Positions 1 to 11,004 of a stretch of DNA of 64,000 nt are shown here, one piece after another. This stretch comes from Molanna angustata (taxonomy: Eukaryota; Arthropoda; Insecta; Trichoptera; Molannidae), in assembly GCA_963576475.1 (NCBI GenBank), contig OY754978.1:12881799-12945798 (forward strand), in the 5' to 3' direction. Position 1 is the first letter of the stretch; every line of letters begins with the position of its first letter. The notes under the pieces are model-generated. The model did no database searches. It was given only the letters and a program-made list of their open reading frames with translations, and had not been told where the DNA came from. The translations under genes and the position numbers were made by a program.

Positions 1-366
1 CCTTAATTAAATAATAGCTAAGATGGCTTCAATATGGAAATAAAGAATGATAAATTCTTTAGAAATAAATTTATACCAACTAGTGGTGAATATGTATTTA
101 TTAGGAACATGTAATAAATTTTTATGTAGTTCAGAAGAATATTTCTACGTAATGATATAATTTTTCCCTCCGTATGAATGAATTGTATCATGATACAAAT
201 AATAGAATACGGTATTGTCCTTATTTTCTTATGAATAATCAAGGGAAAATATTTTTTAGATATTTCTCATAGAAACATATCATCTAGATTATAATTTTGT
301 ACTTTGTGATTGTTAATGGTATTATCACATCCTTAAAATAGTGGCGATATTTCGTCCCCTACCCAT
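1..366. other. AT-rich intergenic DNA, nothing recognised
   Basis: No open frame with a recognisable motif, no terminal repeat and no RNA gene was seen. The sequence is AT-rich and simple. It ends at the target-site duplication of the next element. Confidence 0.5.
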
Positions 367-1232
367 TAGATTTGTGTTGACAGGAAAATTATTCGAAAAA
401 CAATTATTCGAATGCTCAATTTTACGATAATCAATTTTACGAATGGCAATTATTCGAATCACATTTTTTCGAAAAACAATTTTCCAAACACACACTTCTC
501 AGAATTTACAATTGTTCGAATTTTTATGACGTCATGTTGGTAGTATTGTGAGAGAAATAAACCATAGATTTTTATTGTAATATACTAGATGTCGTAGTTA
601 GCAAATTTTGTATGAATCGAAAACAAATGACTCACTTTTTGCACGGAGTACTACATCTTCATAGTATATTATGTATAATGAAAATCTATGGAATAAACAA
701 CATGGCGACGCACCGCGCTGTCAGATATCCTAGGATGTACACCTATTTTTTAAACCTAAACCTACAATACTTTGGTGAACATAGGTTGGTTAGGTTTGTT
801 TGTAGTTATAATTGCGACTGGCGTGAGCCAGTTGCATTATATATTGAAAAAAGTAACTATAATATTAAAGTAAAATAAATAAATTGGTGTGAATACTAGA
901 TAAACACAAACTGGTGTACAAACTAGGCTATCCCGCGCTGTCAAATATCAGTTATTAAAAATGTGCAAACATACGTACCCAATAATAATACAACAAGTAA
1001 TAATAGGCTTCATCGAATATATTTTACTGCCAACAAATATGTCAAAGGAGGCAACACAATGACACAAAAATATATTAAATTAGGTTAATTGGTTTTCCAA
1101 CAAATGTTAATTCGAATAATTTGCTTTCGGAAAATTGTCATTCTGATAACTGATTTTCGAAAAATTGTTATTCGTACAATTGCGCATTCGAACAATTGTG
1201 TTTCGAAGAATTTTCATGTGATCTAGATTTGT
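367..1232. mobile_element. Non-autonomous DNA transposon with long TIRs and 9-bp TSD (MULE-like)
   Basis: The 9-bp word TAGATTTGT occurs in the same orientation at 367-375 and 1224-1232. Between them the ends (376-430 and 1223-1165 reversed) are imperfect inverted repeats: about 17 of the first 22 positions match, and both then run into repeated TTCGAA/CAATT words such as ATTCGAATGC. The body (about 500-1080) has no transposase motif. A 9-bp duplication with long, degenerate, repeat-rich terminal inverted repeats is typical of Mutator-like elements; that class is inference. The 88-codon frame at 612-878 inside it resembles nothing I know. Confidence 0.6.
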
Positions 1233-2674
1233 ACCTACTATGGATATTTTCTTTGGTATTGTATCTTATTTTTAAGGTTTTTACTGATGTATTTTGTACT
1301 TATCCAGTTATGTATTTATTTCTAATGATATTCGTGTAAAATATCAATAATTTTGACCCTGTTTGACCACGTTCGACGGTTATTCCATTAATTCCTCGTC
1401 TCTAAAATATTCCTTAAACATATAAAGTATATAGGTAGTGCCGATTTAATTTACTACGTACCAAAATAAAAATATCATTATGTAAATTGGTGACATTTTC
1501 AGTTCTTTTTTGCGGGTTTCGCGTGCGCAAATGGGCGTCTGAATTATTTCGACTATCACCGACGTTTAAAGTCGTTTTGACGATGACTGGCAAAAAGCAG
1601 ATAATGGGCAAAACTTTGAATTGGATTTTGTTTTATCAAAGTGAAGATCGCGCGTTATTAGCTGACGAGGAGTCTGGTTCGGAATAAACCACCCGGCTAT
1701 GACGTCACACCCTGATGCTGGCGTTATTAGGTTAATTAAATAATAAATAATGTATTTCCAAAACAGTATTTTGAGCCACGTTCAAAGAGAATTTTGAAAG
1801 GCAGCACGGCTTCTTTCCAAAGTTCTTTTTTTGTCTCACCCTAAAATATATCTCTCTGAAAAATTAAATTAATATATTTGATGATCAACAAGACCCCATA
1901 AAGTGTGATATTCGGTTAAGTCCGAAGGTACGTCAAGCAGAACGACTTCGTCACACACGAATATTTTCTCTATCTATCGCGCAGGACTAGTTGAAATGTG
2001 CAAGAGTGAGACGAACGAAGATGCAGTATATTTTAATAGTATTTATTTGGCTTTTAAGCTAGCTTGATTTTTTCTGGCGTGTAGTGTGTTTATGAAATAA
2101 AATATTATTATTTATTTAAAAATACGATAAAAAATTGCAAAATCATAATTTTTAACTCTAACATAGCATTGGAGAGTAATGTATAAATTAAGATGAACTT
2201 ACCAAAGTAAACGTTTTCGTCTTCGGATTAAAATTTTGAAAAGGTTTAATGGTGGCTACACTTTTCTAAGATTGTGGAAAGACACGCCTCTTCCAGGTAT
2301 TGTGCTGTTAATGATGTCACTCTTGAGTTAATGGGAAAATTGACAACTAGAACCTTTTTATGTTTTCATTGTTCAACACATCTTCAAACATTGATTTTAT
2401 TTCTAGGAATATAAAAAGCAGCGATGGTCTTAGAAACAATGAACGTATATATTGCATTTAATGGACGTTCTTGACTCAGCTTCCTGATTTTTATGATTTC
2501 CGTAGATTAAATAGAATTTCAACCAAATTCTTTTAACATAAAAGAGATAGCAAATTGAATTGGTCACCAAATGAATCCTTTGATGAAATAGTACATTATT
2601 AAATTATATTTGTCAAATAATATCTGAACAAATATGTAGAGTTGGACTTCATGTAGAGCTGGTTCTAAGACATA
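1233..2674. other. No gene recognised; a short open frame near 1.5-1.7 kb
   Basis: Mostly AT-rich non-coding sequence. A frame at about 1487-1687 (+) ends in an acidic LADEESGSE tail that faintly recalls the acidic N-termini of piggyBac-type transposases, but no further domain follows, so no call is made. Nothing else was recognised. Confidence 0.35.
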
Positions 2675-3073
2675 TACACTGAAAAAAAAAGTTATGTTAA
2701 AATTAACCGAACTATAGTGACTACAAAACAGTTCATTTAGTACTACTAAATATTTTGTACCCTGAGTTAAACACTAAAGTCATAAATAGATTAACTGGGT
2801 ATTAACTTAGATGGGTCGATGGCAGAGCGGTTAGCGCGCTGGGCTAGTAATCCAGTGGTCGCGAGTTCGAATCCTGCCTTGACCGATTTCGTTCACCTAT
2901 AGCACAAGAATTTATATGCTTATTTTAGGGAACGTAGGAAGATCTATATGTACTTGTTAAACAAGGACATAATCATTTTTATTTAAAAAAAAAAACTTTT
3001 ATTACTGATAACAAAAGTTTGACTAATAACGCAGGTAGCTAGTTCGGTCGTCACAATTATTTTTTTCAGTGTA
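2675..3073. mobile_element. TA-flanked MITE carrying an internal SINE
   Basis: The segment starts TA-CACTGAAAAAAA and ends TTTTTTTCAGTG-TA. These are inverted repeats of about 40 bp that also share ACCGAACTA at matching distances from each end. The flanking TA on both sides fits the TA duplication of Tc1/mariner-type elements. No transposase is encoded. A tRNA-like SINE (2814 onward) lies inside, so the MITE either captured or was hit by it. Superfamily is inferred from ends only. Confidence 0.6.
2814..2990 (+). mobile_element. SINE family 1, tRNA-Thr(AGT)-like head
   Basis: Positions 2814-2885 fold as a tRNA-like cloverleaf: acceptor GGTCGAT pairs 6 of 7 with the 3' strand, the A box reads TGGCAGAGCGG, the anticodon arm has loop CTAGTAA (anticodon AGT, Thr), and the B box is near GAGTTCGAATCC. 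The T stem is mispaired, so a working tRNA gene is unlikely. About 100 bp of downstream body is shared with two minus-strand copies (about 4548-4697 and 50030-50125), which shows this is a dispersed SINE rather than an isolated tRNA gene. The copy ends in an A-rich run near 2980. Confidence 0.65.
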
Positions 3074-3112
3074 CTTATTAAATTAATCCCCATAAGTAAG
3101 CTTTTATGTATA

Positions 3113-3288
3113 TCGGTCTTCGTGGCAAATTAACTTAGATATCTGACTCCTGAGAGAAAGGTCGCGGGTTCGATTTCCGATGGAGACACAGTTTTTTATC
3201 TGCTGTTTTCAGTTTGACTCTGTGAGACGATAAATGCCAAAAGTACATTAATATTTGACAAAGCACATGTTAGTTGTCCGAGAAGTAA
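3113..3288 (+). mobile_element. SINE family 2, tRNA-derived, degenerate copy
   Basis: The head contains GTCGCGGGTTCGATTTCC, a B-box/T-arm-like sequence, followed by a body (GGAGACACAG, then CAGTTTGACTCTGTGAGACG). The same order occurs at about 29500-29665 (+) and 58873-59083 (-). The D-arm region is decayed here. Its 3' body motifs (TTATTGGGTGCGTG, TATTTGACAT) recur a second time just downstream at 3318-3350, which suggests a partial duplication or two nested copies. Confidence 0.6.
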
Positions 3289-3339
3289 TGTAAAATCAAA
3301 TTAAACAAACTGAAACTTGTTATTGGGTGCGTGTAAAAT

Positions 3340-3535
3340 AATATTTGACATGGTAGGCACATCCTTGAAGTGTCCGGATAAACGGGTCCCAGCCGGAAAT
3401 ATCTTGAACAGGTGTGCGAGGACATGAATTGTACCTCCTACACAGAGTTTAAGAGAGTTGCTGAAGAACGATCGAGAGATGATCAATTCCCTATCCCCAA
3501 GATTAAAACCAAAGAAGAAGAAGAAACTGGATCGT
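3340..3535 (+). pseudogene. LINE 3'-end relic, RTE-like C-terminus
   Basis: The frame near 3440-3530 reads a short tail with FKRVAEERSR and ends in a (GAA)n-like run. In insect RTE-like elements the far C-terminus of the reverse transcriptase ORF has a similar lysine/arginine- and tryptophan-rich tail followed by a simple A-rich repeat. Only the terminus is present and the tryptophans are lost. The call is by resemblance and is tentative. Confidence 0.35.
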
Positions 3536-4547
3536 CTCTTATTGTTTTAAGTCGCCCAGACACTCACATAAAAATTTAAATTTAATATATTAGCATTTGA
3601 GCGAAGATGGCTCCATAATGTACAAGTCATGTACATAAATATAATAATATAATACTTCCCATATCAAAAGCGTGAATATGAAACTAGAAATATGCGAGCG
3701 CGTGTATAATACGAGATGCAATCTCTGTTTTTCGAGATATCGAAAAATGAAACTTTGTTCTTGTAAAAATAGTATAATATAGGTTTGTATGCGAGAGACA
3801 ATGAGATTGTATTTTAAATCGACTACAAGTGGGAGGCTTTTGAATTCAAAATAAATTCTTCGTTCAGATGAGACCGTTCTCCGCAGAGATGAGCAAATGT
3901 ATGACAAAGACTTACTTTTTCGTAGCGAATTCGTAGTGAATTTTTCGTCGGTTCTTGAACTGTAGGGCTACATGTGAAAGTTATTCAGATAAGATTTAGA
4001 CTTTAAAATCTTTTACATTAAAATAAACCAATTAATTGATTTAATTTATACAAAAATTAATGACAATTTCGTACTAAATATTGACCTCAACGAATTTTTG
4101 TGATTAAGTTTAGATACATATGTTAGATTTAGTAATACTAAGAAATAATTATTAAAAAGACAAAAACTTCACAACTATTTCATGATTTACAAGTGCGGCC
4201 TATTAAAAATATTTTTAAAAAAATGTGCTATTTAAAATACATGAAGACATAGAAAGGCCGTTGTACGTGTGGAGATTAATAGACAAAATATAGTGGGTCA
4301 ATAAATTGTGTACCCCGTTAACACATACAAGTTTTGTACAACACTACTACATATACAATGGGGTGGTGTTGTTCAACCAACTCGAAACAGATTTGAGACT
4401 GGCAACTGACTATCATGAATTCAAAATTAAAATTTAAAAAAAAATAGACGTATTAAATTTGACTGATTTACAAAATATATTCACTTCATTTTGCATAGCA
4501 ACAATTCTGTACTTTTTTTAATTTAAAATGAATATATCCTTGTAAAA
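3536..4547. other. AT-rich intergenic DNA, nothing recognised
   Basis: No motif-bearing frame, tRNA arm or terminal repeat was seen in this stretch. The short open frames have biased, low-complexity composition. Confidence 0.45.
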
Positions 4548-4697
4548 CAAGTAAATATACTTCTTTAATTACATTCCCTAAATTGAGCTTAAATGCTTGT
4601 ACTATAGGTGAACGAAATCGGTTGAAGCAGGATTCGAACTCACGACCACTATGTAGATTACTAGCCCAGTGCGCTAACCGCTCCGTTATCGACCCAT
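4548..4697 (-). mobile_element. SINE family 1 copy, minus strand
   Basis: Read on the minus strand this begins GGGTCGATAACGGAGCGG and has the same tRNA-Thr-like head and downstream body (CCGATTTCGTTCACCTATAG) as the copy at 2814. The anticodon arm carries a small insertion after TAGTAATCTA. Homology continues through the body to about 4548, but sequence 5' of the head differs from the 2.8-kb locus. The mobile unit is therefore head plus body. Confidence 0.65.
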
Positions 4698-4720
4698 CAT
4701 ATAATATTTTTTTTGACGAA

Positions 4721-5240
4721 GAGACGAAGTCGGGATATTATAGAAATACCAGGAACTCAAGGCATATAAAGGGCTTACGACCTGTCATCGGCTGGTTTAC
4801 ATGATCACTTTATGCACTTGCGCAACGTTCACCAATTATACCTTCATATCAATGTAATTTTTGAAAGTTAATATTTGAATAATGTGTAACAATTCACATA
4901 AAAATAATTCATTGTTACTATTGCCATCTATGAAGTAACGAAGAAACTTTTTTGTAACGCCATCTATTGAGGAAATGAAAGCTACAGTCCTTATAAATGA
5001 GATGACGGTATCTGGCACAGATGTCACTTCTGAACTGCGCCAGAAATATTATTTAATTTTTAGCTTGTTTACCTACGTGTACCAATGTGTATGTAAATCG
5101 TATATTTTTTTTAATTGCATATACGCAAACATTGGATTTTTTCCTTGTCTGGAGTCAAATGATATTTTTACTGACAACATTTTTAACATCTCCGTAGAGA
5201 CGAAGTTGGGATATTATAGAAGAACCAGGAACTCAAAAGT
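4721..5240 (+). repeat. Dispersed repeat containing GAGACGAAGT...GGAACTCAAG
   Basis: The start (GAGACGAAGTCGGGATATTATAGAA, in part) recurs at 5196-5240 in the same orientation. The body (TCAATGTAATTTTTGAAAGT, TGCCATCTATG, CCTTATAAATGAG) recurs inverted at about 60300-60530. No ends or coding capacity could be defined. A 3' end of a LINE or a non-autonomous element are both possible. Confidence 0.5.
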
Positions 5241-6280
5241 TTTTAAATGTCTCAATAAAGGGAAATATGTTTTTTTAACATATGTAATGTTAATAAAATA
5301 AATAAACAAAATAATGTAATGAATTCGGCCTATAATATTTTTATATTATTAAACAATCTAAGCTTATTAAAATAAAACTTATTGTGTATTTTCATAGCTC
5401 CGTTTAAAATGTCAATTAAACGACTAATTTAATACGAAGCTTTGCTGGAATAGCTTGATATTATTTTTATAGTTTTGATATTGGTTTCACTTTGATCTTG
5501 CATTCAGTCTATATTCATATTTTTTTAGATCAAACTGATACGATTTCAGTCTTGATATTGATATGAGTCTCGTATGTCGTATAAGACTTGCACCACGAAT
5601 ATCTTCCCTCACCACTAATCGTCCACGCAGCGTCGACTTTACAATATGAAAGTAATTGATATTTATGATACCATGTGCAAAAAAAGGAACTCCGAAAAAA
5701 CTGAATTTCAACCAAGGAGGCTGAACGACCGGGAAGACTGGGGCTGCGGGGGGTTGAACGAGCAATTTTCCTTAAAGGCTTTTTAAACTCAAGCGAAAAA
5801 TTACAGAATTATCTTAAAAGCATTGCCCCTAGTTACTTCATGTTATATTAATGTCGCGTGTGATATTTATTAGTACGCAAACATCTTTGAGATAATTAAT
5901 GTAAACAATAATAACGTTATAAAACATCATTTTGTGTGAAATGGAAAGATGATAAGGTTTAGAAATTTAATATTTTCACTAAGAAATAATTTATTTCATA
6001 AACTTAATTAGGATGAATTATATTGGTATCAAATTTCAAGTAACACATCACCTTTTATTTGCGTCATACTTCTGTTACGTTTTAATTTAGTGCTTTCTTT
6101 GGGATTAATTAAGTCTTCAACATCTTGAGAGAGATTCCTTCATCGTCTCAATAATCGTAACTCGTTCTGTTTTATACCATATCCTTAAATGCTTGTAGGT
6201 ACAATCTGTGTTAGTTCAGTTCAGTACCTCATGATATTTTCATCATTTCGATAACTATAAATCATTGATCGGCTGTGATT
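5241..6280. other. No gene recognised
   Basis: AT-rich sequence. The open frames at 5487-5765 on the minus strand overlap each other in different frames and show no domain. Nothing else was identified. Confidence 0.4.
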
Positions 6281-6856
6281 TTTACTCCTCACTAACCCAA
6301 GGGGATATAGTGGAGAGTTGTGATTTCGCAATTTTTAAGGGTATTTTTTATTGCAGATTATCAACTTGTATCATGCTGAGATTGTATTCTGAAAGTTTCA
6401 TCACAATGTATATGTGTGTGTGCTATGTGCTGTGTGTAGTGTGCTATGTGCAGTGTGTTATTTACGGCGTGTTCATTTTTACTTTATCGATTATAGACTA
6501 AAGTACTCATTCGATTCTATTCAAATTTTGCAAATATATATATCTAATACTCGCTTAGACCCCATTAGATTTTGAGCGATATATGAATGGTGCTTCTCAA
6601 TTTTTTTAACTGTCAAATATTTCAAAGTGACCCCAAACTCAGGAAACATAAAATTTGAAATTTTTATTTTGAAATTTACACTTAAATAAATTGGCATTGA
6701 AGAGTTATCAAGTTTTCATAATAAAATATTTAAATAAAAATTAATTTAAAAAACTCATTTCATGAAAATGCTGAAAATTTTCTATACAAAATTTGAATAC
6801 TTTATAAAATGACTTGTTAGTGAGCAGTTTAGCGTTGGCCACAACCCACTCGTTTT
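6281..6856 (+). mobile_element. Dispersed non-autonomous element, family X, copy 1
   Basis: Starts TTTACTCCTCACTAACCC, carries GTATCATGCTGAGATTG, CTCGCTTAGACCCCATTAG and a TG-rich microsatellite (6407-6470), and ends GTTGGCCACAACCCACTCG. The copy at 39204-39744 has the same landmarks in the same order, so both ends of a ~550-580-bp unit can be placed. No TIR, TSD or coding sequence was found. A Helitron-like mechanism is possible but the diagnostic 3' CTRR hairpin was not seen. Confidence 0.55.
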
Positions 6857-7364
6857 ATTTGCATTGCAAAATATTATGTAAATGCTTTTCGATGTATTTT
6901 AAAATAAAAAAAATGATACATAATAATCAAAGTCGTTACTTTTGTTATTTAGACGTGACTATGTTTCATTCCACGAATTTTTATGTGATTTGTTAAAGGT
7001 TATTTTAGCAATATGAGGTAAATCGTGTGTGTGTCGAATTTGCCAAACATGGTGTCGTTAAAAGAATTGTGTCATAATCTCTACATAAAAGTCTATAGTG
7101 TTTTTCATGTCGTTTGGTAAATGTGTTTTTCTCTGAAAATAATACCGGAACGATCTCAGTAAAATAAGCATATATTAAATCGTTAAATATTTTAACAATT
7201 TTAACATGTTTTGTTCAGATAAATATACCTATTCACAAAAGAGTTACTGGTAAATGAAATATTACTTTGTAGTCATAATATGTAAATCGTTTCACAAATT
7301 CTGAGTATTCATATTTGAATATATTTAATCAAGATGAAAAAAGTATAATGAAGATGGAGAACTG
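6857..7364. other. No gene recognised
   Basis: Simple AT-rich sequence between a dispersed element and a LINE relic. I see no feature in it. Confidence 0.4.
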
Positions 7365-8330
7365 ATGGAGGCATTTGCAGGGTCTCAGGGCTTGAAACAG
7401 GGTGATGGCCTGGCTCCCACTCTCTTCAACATCGTGCTTGAGCATGTGATAAGAAAATATTTAGTGGACACCAATTCCAATATTTGCTACAAAACTAGTT
7501 ATATTGCCGGCTGTGAGGATGATACTAACATTATAGGAAGATCAATGACAGCCATTGAAGAAGTCTTCGACCCCTTAGAGACATCAGCACGTGAAGTAGG
7601 ATTTTATATCAACAAAGATAAGACAAAAGTAATTATACAAAGCAGAAACACGGCGCATCGTCCGAGAGGCAGTGAGAAATTCAAGGAAAACTACTCGTTA
7701 GAAGTAGTGGATCAATTCACTTACCTGGGCTCCAATCTGACCGAAAATAATGAAGATCCAGCTGAGATAAGAAAAAGAATTACGTCAGCTAACAAAACAT
7801 ATTTTTCATTGATTCCGGATTTTGAATTTCGCAGTGTCCATCGTAAAACAAAAATCACACTTTACAAGATCATAGAATAGTGTTGGCAAATGGATGCATT
7901 GACATTGACATTGACCATAACGGTGAATATGTCTGAAATGCTGGACACCTTTGAAAGAAAGGTACTACGTAGAATATGCAGCCCTGTGAAGGATGGCGAT
8001 AAATGGTGCATTAGACGTAACAATGAGTTGTACAACATATGTATATCAGACCCAAAGTATCTCAACACACATTAAATTACTTAGACTGAGATGGGCTGCA
8101 CATGTACAAAGAATGTCAACCTCACGGGTGCCGAAACGAATCATGACTGGACACCCAAGAAGGGTACGAAGACTAAGGCTACGGTAGGAAGATTAGGTTA
8201 GAAAGGATGCGGCTCAACTTCTCCAGGAGAGGAGCTGTAAAGTAGCAGCAGAGAACAGGATGGGATGGAGGCGAAAGTTAGCGGAGGTCAAGGCTCGATT
8301 TGGGCTGTAGCGCCATCAAAGATAAATTAG
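7365..8330 (+). pseudogene. 5'-truncated LINE reverse transcriptase, RTE-like, C-terminal part
   Basis: The frame 7365-7880 holds the palm region GLKQGDGLAPTLFN, a degraded catalytic box (EDD preceded by GC instead of the usual YADD), the primer-grip-like region and QFTYLGSNLT. The rest of the C-terminus continues in other frames: AEMLDTFERKVLRRI-like sequence at 7930-7990, ELYN at about 8030, then RLRWAAHVQRM and RVPKRIM at 8080-8150, ending near 8310. At least two frame breaks are present and the N-terminal endonuclease and RT fingers are missing. This is a dead, 5'-truncated insertion typical of target-primed retrotransposition. The related relic at 43228-43719 covers the same C-terminal region. 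Confidence 0.75.
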
Positions 8331-8344
8331 AAAAAAAGTTAACT

Positions 8345-8570
8345 ATACATTATAATAATAATAATAATAATAAATACTTCCTTGCACCCTGTGCAAGTGG
8401 CGAGTTTATTGCCGTATGGCAATTTCTTCCAACTAACCAGTGTTTCCAGCCCAGAGAAGTAATGTTTGCGTGAGAAACGAATTTAAATAAATTTCTCCTC
8501 TGCTGGGAATCGAACCCAGGACGCCCGCACAGAAACCGAACGGCTTACCAACTGTGCCACGGCGGTCATA
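8345..8570 (-). mobile_element. SINE family 3, tRNA head with LINE-type 3' tail
   Basis: On the minus strand the element begins GACCGCCGTGGCACAGTTGG (A-box-like). It has a perfect T arm, CTGGGTTCGATTCCCAG, then a body, then ATTGCCATACGGCAATAAA (a small hairpin) and a (TTA)n run at 8345-8373 on the plus strand. The tail resembles the LINE 3' end at about 9725-9806, as expected for a SINE mobilised by a partner LINE. Its 5' start is clear from the tRNA-like sequence. A functional tRNA gene is unlikely because the head runs into a body and tail. Confidence 0.65.
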
Positions 8571-8682
8571 CATTGTGTGACTTATAAGAAATAAAAAAAA
8601 TACCAACGAACGTAAAAGAAAGAAACACAATATATTAAAATAACTTTTCCTCTATACAAGTATTTAACATCTAGGCGACGAA

Positions 8683-9120
8683 AAGCGGCAAGACTTGACG
8701 CATACCTCACACATTCTGGCAGATCATTATACGATTGAAAAACTTGTTTTTCTTCATGTTTTCAATCCTAAGACTGGTTTGCACCTAGCACTACATCTCT
8801 CAACATATCTCTGTTGTCCGCCAGCCTCTTCATCTCTATCTTTCCGTCATTCCTTCGGCGATAGTACCAAGAAGACGAGGTGCCTGATGTTATGGCCTAT
8901 CTATTTGGAGCGTTGTTTGGCAACCCTCTTTAGGAGTTGTCTCGTTTCTCCGACTCTCCTCAGTACCACGTTGTTTTGAATGGCCTGACCATTTTGACCA
9001 ATAGATCCTAGCAAGTTACATAATATACCACCTTATATCGATGGCAGCCAGACGTCCAGATTCCGGCTCATAATCTACAGCATACAGCAGCTCACTCCAG
9101 ACAAGAGTATACAAATTTTT
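8683..9120 (-). pseudogene. LINE reverse transcriptase C-terminal relic
   Basis: Read on the minus strand, about 8985-8850 gives NNVVLRRVGETRQLLKRV followed by a WIGHILRH-like segment in which stop codons have replaced some residues. This corresponds to the C-terminal region after the RT domain in common insect LINEs (VL..VGE.R.. and GH.LR). Frames are interrupted and no catalytic motif is left. Clade cannot be fixed from this part. Confidence 0.55.
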
Positions 9121-9239
9121 TTTATCGCTTTTTTCATTGATTTAATTGATTGATTTGATCAACTCTTTATTTTTTGATAGATTGAATTTTTCGCTATTGC
9201 TGAATGCTTAGTTTAATTCTGCGTCCTTTTTTGATTGCT

Positions 9240-9806
9240 TTATTTTCTCCCACAAATCAACAAAACTACACTTTGGAATGAGAGATTATTTCACATACTA
9301 TAAGTTACACACTTACAATACCAATACACCACACCTCTACCTATACTTACTCGTTCACAGTTCATGCAGCTCGGATGTGGAATCTATTGCCGGAGAGTAT
9401 CAGAGATGCCACTAATTTGTTAGCATTCAAAAAGCGTCTGAAGTCACACTTTCTATCCACATAAACACAAATTAACGTCTTTTTCCCTTTATCCCTCTTC
9501 CTTTCTCCTCTCCTATCCTCCATCCAATAAGCATAGTGTATCTATCTGATGTTTTTTTTTTATACTTACTTGTTCTTATTTATACATATATTATTTTTTT
9601 GTTTTTTATATTTATTTTGTATTTTTAATTTATGATTTATTTATATATATATTTTTTTCTATTTGTATTTTTAACTGATAATGATATTCTTAACCTGTAA
9701 CTGATTGTATTTACCATGGTGGTTGACTGGTAGAGATTGCCTGCGGGAAATAAGTCCGCAACGTTGTTTCATTCAATAAAAGTCTTTTATTATTATTATT
9801 ATTATA
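9240..9806 (+). pseudogene. CR1/jockey-like LINE 3' end with hairpin and (ATT)n tail
   Basis: The frame 9354-9464 reads FTVHAARMWNLLPESIRDAT then LLAFKKRLKSHFLST and a stop, the standard C-terminal end of CR1/jockey-type reverse transcriptases (HAAR.WN.LP..IR, FK..LK.HL). The 3' UTR holds AGATTGCCTGCGGGAAATAAG at about 9733, an AATAAA signal at about 9773 and a terminal TTATTATTATT run at 9783-9806. Everything upstream of the C-terminus is missing or frameshifted. The hairpin-plus-CCGC motif recurs at 39790, 46555 and 52850. Confidence 0.7.
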
Positions 9807-10104
9807 AATATACTTATTTTTTTTTTCATTTCTTTTTTAATATTTCATGTACATAATATGTAGCTTGAAGTAGATGTGCAACTACATTTGTGTTGTTATT
9901 GTCAGTGTTAAAACAGACACAGATTAATTGTACGAACTCAAAACATGGTACATCCTTCCCAACAATTATTAATTATATGTACCGGTTTTATTTTATAATG
10001 GAGAAATAAATAAATAAATCAAGTTCTTCCTAGCATTGGTATCAATGTTAGGAGATTAAAATATCATCGATTTTTCTTGAAGGCAACTCTTGTCTGTTGA
10101 ACTC

Positions 10105-10215
10105 TACTTATTATTTATTTATTTATATAATTTATGTACAAGTGTGCAAAGGTGTATTATTTCTGCCTTAAGCGGCAATCCTGAGGTATTCAGCTGCCTG
10201 TAGGTATATATAAAT
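10105..10215 (-). mobile_element. LINE/SINE 3' tail fragment
   Basis: A TTATTTATTTATTTAT run followed by TGCCTTAAGCGGCAATCC; on the minus strand this is a small GCCGCTTAAGGC hairpin followed by an (AAATA)n tail. It resembles the 3' ends of the LINEs elsewhere in the window but has no coding part. Confidence 0.4.
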
Positions 10216-10999
10216 TTATTTGATTTGTAAACCTTTTTAATACGTACACACTAATTTGTGTACCTGCCATGGGTGTTTCAATTTTAAGATTCCATTATAT
10301 TTTATTTTTTTCCGTGATCGTCTCATCACATTTTGTCGTCCTATTTTAACTTTTCATCCTACACACGACAATATTACAATAACAGTATCTAATAATTCTG
10401 AAATGTAATAAGCGGGGTTATATTAAAGTTGATACTTTGCTGGCACGAGTGTTTGGAAGTATCTCACGCACGCTACTTTTTTCTATGCTTAATGCTTTTT
10501 GTCTATGAAAAACTGAATAAATAAGGAGTATTCTTCTTTGGTGTACAATAAACGCTCAGCATAATGTCCGCTCAAACGTTTTTTTTTTAAATTATGTCAT
10601 TTACGATTACAAAATAAGATATTCAAAGTGTTGTGTAATCTGTAGGCGAATTAGCTTTTATATTATAATGAAATTCCTAGGTGACTTATGCAAACGTAAA
10701 TACCATAACAATATTTCCTTTTTTGGAAGAGTGAGCAGATCGCCACATACCCACTTCCATATTCATGAATCAAGCAAAATGGCTGATTGCTTAGGTATGC
10801 GTAGGATAGTTCTTATCGAATATTGTCTTCTTTCACCATACACATCATACCATCCCTTTGAATTAGATATTATTTTTTTTTGTTCTGTAATCCATACAGA
10901 AAAGCATGCGATGCAAAATGCTTAAGCACTCCCAGAAATTAGGAAAGGAAAAGACTTCCACTATCTACGTGGTGGGGTAATATAAGTAAGCTATGGATA
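10216..10999. other. No gene recognised; left flank of the Pao insertion
   Basis: AT-rich DNA with short frames only. Joining 11004 to 18167, which removes the Pao element, gives an open frame of about 75 codons across the junction, with no known motif. It is noted but not called as a gene. Confidence 0.35.
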
Positions 11000-11004
11000 A
11001 ACCC

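Noticed and set aside
612..878. 88-codon frame as a gene
   Set aside because: It is inside the MULE-like element, shows no motif, and short open frames of this size are expected here.
2814..2885. A functional tRNA-Thr(AGT) gene
   Set aside because: The T stem is mispaired and the downstream body is shared with two other copies, so a SINE is the better explanation.
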